In this document: one piece after another, positions 43,240-52,112 of the stretch
Layout: each line of letters begins with the position of its first letter
Position numbering within the stretch: position 1 is the first letter of the stretch
From: Ensifer sp. LC11
GTDB lineage: Bacteria > Pseudomonadota > Alphaproteobacteria > Rhizobiales > Rhizobiaceae
NCBI RefSeq assembly: GCF_001695835.1
Contig: NZ_MBSO01000032.1
Location: 1 to 55,040 of the forward strand
DNA: 55,040 bases
Reading direction: 5' to 3'
Made by a program: the position numbers and the translations under genes
Notes under the pieces: model-generated
Told to the model about the DNA's origin: nothing
Databases searched by the model: none
What the model saw: only the letters and a program-made list of their open reading frames with translations

Positions 43240-44523
43240 GTGAAAATTTCGAAGGCGAGCTTGATTTCCCCTGATCGCAATGGTGTCTATGGCACCGTTG
43301 CGATCGCGCTATCATTCTTCGTCTTCGCCTATTCCTCGCGCTTCGGACAGGCATCGATCCTGCTCTACTATGCGCTGTGGCTGCCATTGGTGCTTGTCGA
43401 CTACCGTCGCGTGCTCGGCAACTATGGCTGGCGTCTCTGGATCCTCGGCTTTGCCGTTTTCGCCTGTCTGTCGGTTTTCTGGTCGGCGGCACCGTCGATA
43501 ACAGCGCGTGCCGGTATCCAGTACCTCTCACATGTCGTCTGTGCGCTCATCGCCATGCGGCTTGTCAATGTCAAAACGCTGGCACGCGGCGCAGTGGTCG
43601 GGACCGGTGTCGTGCTCGCCTATTCGCTGCTCTTCGGTGTCTATCATCTGGACCCACTCGACGGCACCTACAGTTTCGTCGGCGCCTTCGCCTCAAAAAA
43701 CCAACTGGGCTTCTATGCCTCGCTCGGCATCTACTTTGCCTTCGTCGCACCCGTGGCGCTCGGCGAGCGGGGTCTGTGGCTGGCAGCGTCAGGCACGGTC
43801 GGGCTGCTTTCAGCTTATTGTCTTTTGGCTTCGCAATCCGCCACATCGGTGCTGACCACCGCCGTGATCGTCGGCCTATGGCTCTGCATGCGTGTCGTCG
43901 GCCTGTTGTCGCCGAACCATCGTAAGGGCCTCTTTCTCGCCGCTGCCGTCTGTGGCGTGATGGTGGCGGTCGCGGCTGTCTATGGCGGTGGCGTCGACTT
44001 CATTCTCGGCCTCTTCGGCAAGGATTCAACACTCACCGGACGAACCTATCTGTGGCAGCAGGGCGTTGAAGCCGCCATGGCTTCACCCGTTGTCGGCGTT
44101 GGCTATCAAGCCTATTGGGTCCAGGGGTTTTCTGAGCCGGAGCGGCTTTGGGAAGAATTCTATATCGCGACACGCTCGGGTTTTCATTTCCACAACACCT
44201 TTATCGAGGCGATGGTGGAGACCGGCGCGATCGGGCTCGTTCTCCTGTCGGGCATCCTGCTGGTAACGGTTCTTGGCCACACCAAGCGGCTACTGACGGC
44301 GGACCATGACACGCAATCCTCGGTGCTCTTCGGTATCGCGGTGCTGTTGTTGATACGCTCCTTCGTGGAGATCGACATCCTCAATCCGTACCACGTCGGT
44401 TCGTTCTTGCTCTATTTTGCCGCGGGCAAGTTGACGCTGCCGCAAGACAGCCGGCGGCGGCCCGCCGAGGTCCGCCCTCAGCTGCTTATTTCACACGCCC
44501 CACAGCTGCTGAAGTACCGATGA
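43240..44523 (+). CDS. exoQ: Succinoglycan polymerase ExoQ (Wzy type)
   Basis: Encodes 427 residues with about ten membrane helices and the O-antigen ligase/polymerase-type segment LTGRTYLWQQGVEAAMASPVVGVGYQAYW in a large periplasmic loop, followed by HFHNTFIEAMVETG. It joins repeat units into high-molecular-weight succinoglycan with ExoP and ExoT. The start used is GTG 43240, 6 bases after AGGA; the TTG at 43234 overlaps that site. Confidence 0.94.
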   Translation: MKISKASLISPDRNGVYGTVAIALSFFVFAYSSRFGQASILLYYALWLPLVLVDYRRVLGNYGWRLWILGFAVFACLSVFWSAAPSITARAGIQYLSHVVCALIAMRLVNVKTLARGAVVGTGVVLAYSLLFGVYHLDPLDGTYSFVGAFASKNQLGFYASLGIYFAFVAPVALGERGLWLAASGTVGLLSAYCLLASQSATSVLTTAVIVGLWLCMRVVGLLSPNHRKGLFLAAAVCGVMVAVAAVYGGGVDFILGLFGKDSTLTGRTYLWQQGVEAAMASPVVGVGYQAYWVQGFSEPERLWEEFYIATRSGFHFHNTFIEAMVETGAIGLVLLSGILLVTVLGHTKRLLTADHDTQSSVLFGIAVLLLIRSFVEIDILNPYHVGSFLLYFAAGKLTLPQDSRRRPAEVRPQLLISHAPQLLKYR

Positions 44524-44542
44524 ACCGGTGAGCGGAGGTAGG

Positions 44543-45544
44543 ATGACGACGATTTTCGGCATTCAGTATTTGCGGGCGGTTGCCGCCCTCGGCGTCGTCG
44601 TCTTCCACGCCGCGGAGCGGACCGGGTTTCACTTCGCGATCGGTTCGGCCGGGGTCGATGTCTTCTTCGTGGTCAGCGGCTTCATCATGTGGGTGATCAG
44701 CGCGCGACGGCCGATGTCACCGCTCACCTTTCTGCGCGATCGTATCCAACGGATCGCGCCGATCTATTGGCTCGCAACGGCGGTCATGGTTCTTGGCGGC
44801 ATTGCCGGCCTGTTTCCCAATCTCATTTTGAGCATCGGTCACGTATCCGGTTCGTTTCTGTTCATTCCAATGCGCTCTCCGAGCAACGGTGAAATCTGGC
44901 CGGTTCTGGTGCAGGGCTGGACTCTGAACTACGAAATGTTCTTCTACGCCGTCTTCGCCATGACGCTATTGCTGCCGCGGTCGCGACGACTGTTTGCGAT
45001 GACAACGGGATTCCTGATGCTGGTCACGGTTGGCCAGGTGTTCGGCAGCGACAATGCGCTTTTCCAGACCTACACCCGGCCGATCCTTCTTGAGTTCGTA
45101 GCGGGCATGATCGTTGCCGAGCTTTGGCTCCGGGGGAGGGTGCCGGGCACAGGTTTCGGCCTGGTGCTGATCGCGGCGGCGGTTACAGGTTTCACCGCTC
45201 TGGCCGTCCTTGGCCTGCCTTTCGACGAACTTGTTCTCGGCCCCTTGGCCGTAATGCTTATGATCGGCACGCTGGCGCTCGAGCCAGGCGGTTGGTTTCG
45301 TCCACGTGGACTGGCGGTGCTTCTCGGCGATGCGTCCTATTCAATCTATCTCTGGCACACCTTCGCCATTTCAGTCGTAGTCAAGGCCTGTGCGCTGGTC
45401 GGTGTGGGCCCGCTGCCGTCCGCGCTCCTTGCCGCCGCGTCGGGGACAGCGCTGGGCGTTTGTGCCTATTGGCTTGTAGAAAAGCCACTGACGCAGCGCC
45501 TGCGTTCCGGGCTCTTTTCGAATCCGGTGCAGCGCCCGGCCTGA
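44543..45544 (+). CDS. exoZ: Succinoglycan acetyltransferase ExoZ
   Basis: Encodes 333 residues of the acyltransferase 3 family with about ten membrane helices. IQYLRAVAALGVVVFHAAER carries the conserved histidine, and GSAGVDVFFVVSGFIMW follows, as in OafA-type O-acetyltransferases. GDASYSIYLWHTF lies near the C-terminus. It should acetylate the third glucose of the backbone. ATG 44543 has GGAGGT just upstream; GTG 44528 is a less likely start. The gene ends at a shared terminator with exoB. Confidence 0.93.
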   Translation: MTTIFGIQYLRAVAALGVVVFHAAERTGFHFAIGSAGVDVFFVVSGFIMWVISARRPMSPLTFLRDRIQRIAPIYWLATAVMVLGGIAGLFPNLILSIGHVSGSFLFIPMRSPSNGEIWPVLVQGWTLNYEMFFYAVFAMTLLLPRSRRLFAMTTGFLMLVTVGQVFGSDNALFQTYTRPILLEFVAGMIVAELWLRGRVPGTGFGLVLIAAAVTGFTALAVLGLPFDELVLGPLAVMLMIGTLALEPGGWFRPRGLAVLLGDASYSIYLWHTFAISVVVKACALVGVGPLPSALLAAASGTALGVCAYWLVEKPLTQRLRSGLFSNPVQRPA

Positions 45545-45559
45545 CAGCCCGCAAACGAC

Positions 45560-45586
45560 CCGGTGCGGCGATGGTTGCCGCACCGG
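45560..45586. terminator. Bidirectional hairpin between convergent exoZ and exoB
   Basis: CCGGTGCGGC (45560-45569) and GCCGCACCGG (45577-45586) form a perfect 10-bp stem with a 7-base loop in the 57-bp gap. It is well placed to end both transcripts, although neither side has a long T-run. Confidence 0.7.
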
Positions 45587-45601
45587 ATGCCCATACAGAT
45601 C

Positions 45602-46588
45602 TCAGATGCCCTGATTGCGGCGGGAATGCCAGTTCCAGGCCGTGCGGGTGATGTCGGTGAGATCGTATTTCGGGACCCAGCCGAGAATGTCGCGCGCCTT
45701 GTCGTTGTTGGCGACCAGCGTCGTCGAGTCGCCCTCGCGTCGGTCGACGAGGTCGACCTGGAACTCACGCCCCGAAACGTCGGAAATCGCCGTCAGCAGT
45801 TCCTTGACGGTCGTGCCGGTGCCCGTTCCGAGATTGAGTTCGACGCTCTCGCCGCCGGCAAGCAGATGCTCGACCGCGCGAACGTGTGCGTCGGCAAGGT
45901 CGAGCACGTGGATGTAGTCGCGCACGCAGGTGCCGTCACGCGTGTCATAGTCCGTGCCGAAGATCTTGAAGCTCTGGCGCCGGCCAAGTGCAGCATCGAT
46001 TGCCAGCGGGATCGCGTGCGTCTCGGGCTCATGCCATTCGCCGATGCGGCCCTCGGGATCGGCGCCCGCAGCGTTGAAGTAGCGGAGAATTACGGAGCGG
46101 AGGCCCTTATATTGTCCGTAGTCCTTCAGCGCCTGCTCGCACACCCACTTCGTCCGGCCGTAAGGGTTGATCGGCGCCTGGCGGTGCTGTTCATCGATCG
46201 GCACGCTCTCCGGCAGACCATAGGTGGCGCAGGTCGACGAGAAGACGAACGCCTCGACGCCAGCGGCCAGGGCGGCGGACAGCAGGGTCAGTGTGCCGAT
46301 CACGTTGTTGTCGTAGAAGGAAACCGGATCCTTCACCGATTCCCCGACCTCGATCATCGCGGCAAAATGCAGAATGGCGCGGGGTTTATGGCGTGCAAGC
46401 ACCTCGTCGAGCCGCTTGCGGTCGCGGATATCGCCCTTTTCGAGCACGCCCCATTTGACGAATTCCTCGTGGCCGTTCGACAGATTGTCATAGACAACGG
46501 GCTCGAACCCCTTGTTGGCGAGTTCGAGGCAGGTGTGCGAGCCGATATAGCCGGCACCGCCGACGACGAGGACTTTGTTGCTTTCCAT
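45602..46588 (-). CDS. exoB: UDP-glucose 4-epimerase ExoB
   Basis: Encodes 328 residues of the extended short-chain dehydrogenase family. GGAGYIGSH (10-18) binds NAD, with SST (117-119) and Y143-x-x-x-K147 as catalytic residues, and RYFNAAGADP is the GalE signature. It makes UDP-galactose for succinoglycan, galactoglucan and lipopolysaccharide, so it serves both clusters in this window. Start ATG 46588 gives the usual length; a TTG at 46615 is rejected. Its own promoter lies in the gap to the right. Confidence 0.96.
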   Translation of the reverse strand: MESNKVLVVGGAGYIGSHTCLELANKGFEPVVYDNLSNGHEEFVKWGVLEKGDIRDRKRLDEVLARHKPRAILHFAAMIEVGESVKDPVSFYDNNVIGTLTLLSAALAAGVEAFVFSSTCATYGLPESVPIDEQHRQAPINPYGRTKWVCEQALKDYGQYKGLRSVILRYFNAAGADPEGRIGEWHEPETHAIPLAIDAALGRRQSFKIFGTDYDTRDGTCVRDYIHVLDLADAHVRAVEHLLAGGESVELNLGTGTGTTVKELLTAISDVSGREFQVDLVDRREGDSTTLVANNDKARDILGWVPKYDLTDITRTAWNWHSRRNQGI

Positions 46589-46919
46589 AATGCTTACGAT
46601 CCTTGGGAGGTTCAAAGGAATTGCCGAGATTTTTCAACGGATGATGACAATGTTGTCAATGCCGCGCGCAATCAAGCATGTGTCCATGTCGCGTGTGTGG
46701 CGGTGGTTATCAGTGTGTTTCTTTCCACACAGGTATGACCCACAGCCCCTCGAATTCGGTGGGAAAAACACAGGAAGGGACAATTATCCCCGTCGTGGCG
46801 AGGCGCTAGATGCTTCTTTCCGTTCGGCCAAAACATATAGCATATTAATTTACTAGATTTAATTGATAATGGCGCCCACGGTCGTACCATAGCCTTCGGA
46901 TTTTTGAAGGAAGGCTCTC
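46589..46919. promoter_or_regulatory. Divergent exoB/ABC-operon promoter region
   Basis: The 331-bp gap contains no gene. It holds an inverted repeat TGTGTGG/CCACACA (46694-46731) and an AT-rich stretch from 46838 to 46870 with ATTAA/TTAAT arms, where an operator or promoter for the rightward operon could lie. A strong ribosome site, GAAGGAAGG, precedes ATG 46920. Confidence 0.45.
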
Positions 46920-48557
46920 ATGACGACGAAACTGAAACGGCTGGCGCTCACCCTGGCGACCCTTGCAACTTCCGGCCTCATCCTGTCAGGCGCCCAAGCG
47001 CAGGGAACGGAACCGGTCAAGGGCGGCACGCTGATCTATCTGGAGCAGCAGGCCCATACCAACCTCTATCCGCCGGCCGGGGGCTTTTATCCGAACGGGG
47101 GCATCCTCAACCAGATCACTGACAAGCTGACCTATCAGAACCCGAAGACGCTCGAGATCGAGCCGTGGATTGCCGAGTCGTGGACCGTCAATGCGGATGC
47201 GACCGAGTACACGTTCAAGATCCGCCCAGGCGTCACCTTTTCCGACGGCACGCCACTTGATGCCACCGCGATCGCGAAAAACTATGATGTCTTCGGTCTT
47301 GGCAACGAGGCGCTGAAACAGCCGGTTTCCGAAGTCATCAACAACTATGAACGCAGCGAAGTCATCGATCCGCTGACCGTTAAATTCTACTTCAAGAAGC
47401 CGTCGCCGGGCTTTTTGCAGGGCACGTCGGTCATCGGCTCCGGTCTTGTCGCTGCGAGCACGCTCGCATTGCCTTTCGAAGAACTTGGTGACGCAACGAA
47501 GATCATCGGCTCTGGTCCGTTCGTGGTCGAGAGCGAGACGATCGGCAAGGAGCTGAACCTCACGGCGCGAGAGGAATACAGCTGGGGCCCCGCCAAACTT
47601 GAGCATCAGGGCCGCGCCTATCTCGACGGCATCAAATACATCATCACCGGCGAAGACAGCGTGCGGATCGGCGCATTGCTTGCGGGTCAGGCTGATTTCA
47701 TCCGGCAGGTCCAGGCCTATGACGAGAGCCAAGTCGAGGCACAGGACTACCAGATCTACGCACCGTCCACGCGCGGCGTGAACAACAGCGTCGTCTTCCG
47801 CCCGGACAACCCGCTGGTGGCCGACGTCAAGGTACGTCAGGCACTGCTTCATGCGACCGACACCAAGGAGATCGTTACGACGCTCTTTTCGGCCAATTAC
47901 CCACAGGCAACGTCGATCATCGCGTCGTCGGCCCTCGGTTACAAGGACATCTCGGCCAAGCTTGCTTTCGATCCAGAGAAAGCCAAAGCCCTTCTTGATG
48001 AGGCCGGTTGGTCGGTCGGCGCCAATGGTCTTCGTCAAAAGGACGGCAAGGAGCTGGTGCTGACGGCCTATGAATCGCTGCCGCAACCGCAGAACAAAGA
48101 GACGCTGCAGCTGGTCGCCCAGCAATGGGGCAAGATCGGCGTGAAGCTGAGCGTGCTGGCCGGCGACAGCGGCAGCAAGACCGTGGACGATCTCGATCCG
48201 CTGAAGACGCCGGTTTCTCCGGCCATGGTCGGTCGCGCCGATCCGGATGTGATCAAGAGCCAGTATTATCCGAAGAACCGCGATGTCCTGCGTCAAAAAG
48301 GCGGGTTCAGCGACAAGGTCCAGAGCTTCGTCGACGACAAGCTGAATGGCTTGCTCGAGGCGCTCGCCTCCGAGCCGGATCGGCAAAAGCGGTTCGCGAT
48401 CGCGGGTGAGGTCCAGGACTACGTTGTCGATCAGGCCTATGCGATCCCGATCTTTGAGGAGCCGCAGGCCTATGCCGGCGCGCCCTATGTCCAAGGTGTC
48501 GCGTTTGAGGCCGTCGGACGCCCGAGCTTCTACAGCACCTGGCTTGCCGAACATTGA
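46920..48557 (+). CDS. Peptide/opine-type ABC transporter substrate-binding protein
   Basis: Encodes 545 residues of the SBP_bac_5 family. A signal peptide covers residues 1-27 (cleavage after AQA), followed by GGTLIYLEQQ and ESWTVNADATEYTFKIRPGVTFSDGTPL, the standard family block. It binds its ligand in the periplasm and hands it to the two permeases encoded next. I believe it belongs to the subfamily built around Klebsiella KPN_01854, which travels with a flavin monooxygenase and CMD proteins exactly as here; the match was not run. The ligand is unknown. The gene is divergent from exoB and unlikely to belong to the exo pathway. Confidence 0.9.
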   Translation: MTTKLKRLALTLATLATSGLILSGAQAQGTEPVKGGTLIYLEQQAHTNLYPPAGGFYPNGGILNQITDKLTYQNPKTLEIEPWIAESWTVNADATEYTFKIRPGVTFSDGTPLDATAIAKNYDVFGLGNEALKQPVSEVINNYERSEVIDPLTVKFYFKKPSPGFLQGTSVIGSGLVAASTLALPFEELGDATKIIGSGPFVVESETIGKELNLTAREEYSWGPAKLEHQGRAYLDGIKYIITGEDSVRIGALLAGQADFIRQVQAYDESQVEAQDYQIYAPSTRGVNNSVVFRPDNPLVADVKVRQALLHATDTKEIVTTLFSANYPQATSIIASSALGYKDISAKLAFDPEKAKALLDEAGWSVGANGLRQKDGKELVLTAYESLPQPQNKETLQLVAQQWGKIGVKLSVLAGDSGSKTVDDLDPLKTPVSPAMVGRADPDVIKSQYYPKNRDVLRQKGGFSDKVQSFVDDKLNGLLEALASEPDRQKRFAIAGEVQDYVVDQAYAIPIFEEPQAYAGAPYVQGVAFEAVGRPSFYSTWLAEH

Positions 48558-48565
48558 TCGGTCCC

Positions 48566-48591
48566 GCGGCCAACGCGATCACGTTGGCCGC
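48566..48591 (+). other. mRNA hairpin after the binding-protein gene
   Basis: GCGGCCAACG (48566-48575) and CGTTGGCCGC (48582-48591) form a perfect 10-bp stem with a 6-base loop in the gap to the first permease. Hairpins here often protect the upstream message so that binding protein outnumbers permease. There is no T-run. Confidence 0.7.
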
Positions 48592-48627
48592 CCTCATCCT
48601 TGAAATCCGCATGCAAAGGAACGGATC

Positions 48628-49572
48628 ATGTCCGCCTACTTGCTCAATCGTGCTGCACAAGCCCTGTTCGTCCTGTGGGCCGCCTTCACGATCTCCTTCG
48701 TGCTGCTGCAGGCCATGCCCGGCGATGCGGTCCTCATTAAGTTCCAGAATCCGGACCTTGGCCTGACCGCAGCGCAGGTCGCCGAAATCCGATCCTCGTA
48801 TGCGGTCGACAGCCCTGTCGTCGTGCAATACCTGCGCACGATCGGTAACTTCCTGACCGGCAACTTCGGCTATTCGGTTCAGGCCGGTGTTCCGGTTGGC
48901 AGCCTGCTCGCCGCACATCTGCCAGCGACGCTGATGCTCGCCACGCTCGGTTTTCTCCTCGCCTCGGTCCTCGCGGTCATCATCGCCTTTCTCTCCAGCC
49001 TTACGCCACTCGCCTGGCTGCGAGGCGCGCTGCAATCGATCCCCTCGCTCTTCATTTCGATCCCGACCTTCTGGCTCGGGATCATGCTGATCCAGATTTT
49101 CTCCTTCCGGCTGAAGCTCGTGCCGGTCATCAATCCCGGCCCGTGGCAGGAACTGATCTTGCCCGTCCTGACGCTCGCCGTGCCGATCTCAGCACCGCTC
49201 GCCCAGGTGCTCGTGCGCAACATCGATGACGCGATGACCCGCCCCTTCGTCGCCGTGGCACGCGCCAAGGGGGCGAGCAGGTTCTGGGTCCTCTCGCGAC
49301 ACGTGGCAAAGAATGCGCTTCTGCCGACACTGACCATTGCCGGCGTCCTTCTCGGCGAATTGATCGCCGGGGCCGTCGTAACGGAAACCGTCTTCGGATT
49401 GAACGGCATCGGCGGCCTCACCGAACGGGCGGTCGGTAGCCAGGACGCGGCCGTACTCCAGGCCATCGTCGTGCTTTCGGCGCTAGGCTTCGTGATCATC
49501 AACCTCGCCGTGGACCTGCTTTATCCGGTGCTTGATCCACGTCTCAGGACAAAAGCTGGAGCCGCCGCATGA
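48628..49572 (+). CDS. ABC transporter permease, DppB/OppB type
   Basis: Encodes 314 residues with six membrane helices. The short helix-loop after the first membrane segment is typical of DppB-type proteins, and the coupling motif VARAKGASRFWVLSRHVAKNALLPTL (about 210-235) contacts the ATPase. The ATG at 48628 has AAGGA upstream. Its stop overlaps the next gene (ATGA). It should form the inner-membrane channel with the DppC-type partner for uptake of the binding protein's ligand. Confidence 0.93.
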   Translation: MSAYLLNRAAQALFVLWAAFTISFVLLQAMPGDAVLIKFQNPDLGLTAAQVAEIRSSYAVDSPVVVQYLRTIGNFLTGNFGYSVQAGVPVGSLLAAHLPATLMLATLGFLLASVLAVIIAFLSSLTPLAWLRGALQSIPSLFISIPTFWLGIMLIQIFSFRLKLVPVINPGPWQELILPVLTLAVPISAPLAQVLVRNIDDAMTRPFVAVARAKGASRFWVLSRHVAKNALLPTLTIAGVLLGELIAGAVVTETVFGLNGIGGLTERAVGSQDAAVLQAIVVLSALGFVIINLAVDLLYPVLDPRLRTKAGAAA

Positions 49573-50450
49573 CGACTTTCGATACGCTTCACAATGACGT
49601 CGTCGCGGAAGCAAAGCGGCAAGGCGGATGGCGTTCAGGCGCAGCATCGCAGTTGCGCCGCACATCTCCGGGGCTGGTCTTGTCCTGGCTTATCCTCGGC
49701 ACGGCGTTCCTCTGGGCTGTCGCGCCATCGCTCTTTACCGGCTACAACCCGCTCGAAGGCGTCGGTGGCGAGCAATTAAGACGGCCCGGTGGCGAGCATC
49801 TGCTCGGCACTGACGCGCTCGGTCGGGATCTCTACGCGCGCATCGTCTACGGCGCCGTTCATTCACTGACGGGTGCCTTTGTCGCCGTCAGCCTGGGACT
49901 TGTGATCGGTACCGGTCTTGGCGTGGTCGCCGGCTCGGTCCGGCGCCGTCTGGACGACGTCATCATGCGCATCATCGACGTGCTCTTGTCGATCCCGCCG
50001 CTGCTTTTGTCGCTCAGCATCATCATCCTGCTCGGTTTCGGCACCGTGAATGCGGCAATTGCGGTCGGCGTCACGTCGGTTGCGGGCTTCGCCCGGTTGG
50101 CGCGCGCCGAAGTCGTGCGTGTGCGCCGCAGCGACTACGTCGAGGCCGCGTTTGGAAGCGGCGGCACCTTTGCAGCGGTCCTGTGGCGCCATGTCCTGCC
50201 CAATGCGCTCACCTCAGTTCTCGCTTTCGCATCCCTGCAGTTCGGCTCGGCCGTACTGCAGATCTCTACACTCGGCTTTCTCGGCTATGGCGCGCCGCCA
50301 CCGACGCCCGAATGGGGGCTGCTGATCGCCGAGGGTCGCAATTACATCTCGACCGCCTGGTGGCTGACAACCGCTCCCGGCATCGTGGTCGTGCTGGTCG
50401 TGCTCGCCGCCAATCGCATCAGCCAATCCTTCGGAAAGACCTCAGCATGA
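49569..50450 (+). CDS. ABC transporter permease, DppC/OppC type
   Basis: Encodes 293 residues. An N-terminal cytoplasmic segment and first helix precede HLLGTDALGRDLYARIVYGA, the DppC hallmark, and the coupling motif ARAEVVRVRRSDYVEAA. It pairs with the preceding permease; start and stop overlap both neighbours by 4 bp, showing tight operon coupling. Confidence 0.93.
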   Translation: MTTFDTLHNDVVAEAKRQGGWRSGAASQLRRTSPGLVLSWLILGTAFLWAVAPSLFTGYNPLEGVGGEQLRRPGGEHLLGTDALGRDLYARIVYGAVHSLTGAFVAVSLGLVIGTGLGVVAGSVRRRLDDVIMRIIDVLLSIPPLLLSLSIIILLGFGTVNAAIAVGVTSVAGFARLARAEVVRVRRSDYVEAAFGSGGTFAAVLWRHVLPNALTSVLAFASLQFGSAVLQISTLGFLGYGAPPPTPEWGLLIAEGRNYISTAWWLTTAPGIVVVLVVLAANRISQSFGKTSA

Positions 50451-52084
50451 CCGTTGTAGCGAAACCGCTTCCTCCCGTTCTCGAGGTTGAGGGCCTGTGC
50501 ATTGCCTATCGCGACGGTCATGCCGAGCGGCGCGCCGTTCACGATGTTTCGTTTCGCATCAATCCCGGAGAAGTCGTGGCACTTGTTGGCGAATCCGGCT
50601 CCGGCAAGACGACGACGGCGCAATCGATCATCGGCCTGCTGGCGGCCAACGGCAGGGTCGAAAGTGGCAGTATCAAGCTCAACGGAACCGATATCGCCCG
50701 CTGGTCGGACCGGCAGCTGGACACGGTGCGTGGCGTCAAGATCAGTCTGGTGCCGCAGGATCCGGGCAGTTCGCTCAACCCGATCAAGACGATCGGCTCG
50801 CAGATCGGCGAGATCTTCCGAATCCACGGAGCACTGCACTCTGAGGAGATCGAGGGTCGGGTGCTCTCTCTTCTTGCCCGTGTCGGCCTGAGCGAACCGG
50901 CATTGCGTGCGCGACAATATCCGCACGAGCTCTCAGGCGGTATGCGCCAGCGCGTCCTGATCGCGATCGCTATCGCCCTGAAGCCGCAATTGATCATTGC
51001 CGACGAGCCGACGAGTGCACTCGACGTCACCGTGCAGAAGCGCATTCTCGACCTCATCGACGAGCTGCGGGCCGAGTATGGCACTTCCGTGCTCCTGGTG
51101 ACCCATGATCTTGGTGTTGCAGCCGATCGGGCAGATCGGCTCGTCGTTTTGCAAAAGGGCCGGATCCAGGAGCAGGACGCCGCCGGCGTCATTCTCGCTG
51201 CTCCGCGGAGCGCTTACACGCGGCAACTGCTGGCGGATGCACCTTCGTTTACGGCGCCAGTCAAGCGCCCGATCCGATCGCCTGGAGTAGGCGTTCAGGA
51301 TGATGTCGTTGTCGTTGAGGGTCTTGTTCGGGAATTCCCTCGTGACGACGGTCGCGGTCGCCTGTGCGCGGTGAACGATCTGAGTTTTCGTGTCCGTCGT
51401 GGCACGACCCACGCTATCGTCGGCGAGTCAGGTTCCGGCAAGACGACAACGATCCGCAACATCGTCGGCTTCGACAAGCCGACGGCAGGCCGCATCGAAA
51501 TCGACGGTATCGAGGTCTCCGGCCTGAAGGGGGAGGATCTTCGGCAGTTCCGCCGCAAAATCCAACTCGTCTACCAAAATCCCTACGGCTCCCTCGATCC
51601 GCGTCAGAGCGTTTTGCAAATCGTTACCGAGCCACTCTTGAATTTCTCACGGCTTGCGCGCGCCGATCGTGAAGAGAAGGTGCGGACGATCCTCTCCCGG
51701 GTAGGCCTGCCTGAGGACGCGCTGTTGCGGCGGCCGCATGCGCTTTCCGGAGGTCAGCGCCAGCGCGTCGCTATTGCCCGGGCGCTGGTTCTTGATCCGC
51801 AAGTGGTCGTGCTGGACGAAGCGGTTTCCGCACTTGATGTCAGCGTACAGGCACGCATCCTCGATCTGCTTGCCGAGCTCCAGAGCGACCTTGGCCTCAC
51901 CTACCTCTTCGTATCCCACGATCTCGCCGTCGTACGGCAGATCTCAGACACCGTCTCGGTGCTGAAGGACGGGCGGCTTGTCGAGGGCGGAGTGGTTTCC
52001 GAGATCTTCGAGGCGCCGAGCAGCGAATACACCTGCGAACTCATCAACGCCATCCCCGGACGCACACGCCGGGCGGCTGCCTGA
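50447..52084 (+). CDS. Double-domain ABC transporter ATPase (DppD-DppF fusion)
   Basis: Encodes 545 residues with two complete ATPase domains. Each has Walker A GESGSGKTT (about 46-54 and 325-333), a signature (LSGGMRQR and LSGGQRQR) and Walker B (LIIADEP and VVVLDEA). The layout is that of GsiA-type fused ATPases. The start is ATG 50447, overlapping the permease stop; the frame is open upstream to 50183 but that part is a shadow of the permease gene. It powers the importer formed by the three preceding gene products. Confidence 0.94.
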   Translation: MTVVAKPLPPVLEVEGLCIAYRDGHAERRAVHDVSFRINPGEVVALVGESGSGKTTTAQSIIGLLAANGRVESGSIKLNGTDIARWSDRQLDTVRGVKISLVPQDPGSSLNPIKTIGSQIGEIFRIHGALHSEEIEGRVLSLLARVGLSEPALRARQYPHELSGGMRQRVLIAIAIALKPQLIIADEPTSALDVTVQKRILDLIDELRAEYGTSVLLVTHDLGVAADRADRLVVLQKGRIQEQDAAGVILAAPRSAYTRQLLADAPSFTAPVKRPIRSPGVGVQDDVVVVEGLVREFPRDDGRGRLCAVNDLSFRVRRGTTHAIVGESGSGKTTTIRNIVGFDKPTAGRIEIDGIEVSGLKGEDLRQFRRKIQLVYQNPYGSLDPRQSVLQIVTEPLLNFSRLARADREEKVRTILSRVGLPEDALLRRPHALSGGQRQRVAIARALVLDPQVVVLDEAVSALDVSVQARILDLLAELQSDLGLTYLFVSHDLAVVRQISDTVSVLKDGRLVEGGVVSEIFEAPSSEYTCELINAIPGRTRRAAA

Positions 52085-52112
52085 CGTACCGGCACTATAG
52101 ACAGGAATGACC

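Noticed and set aside
46986-48554. 522-codon minus-strand open frame
   Set aside because: Antisense to the ABC binding-protein gene, which has a signal peptide and family motifs.
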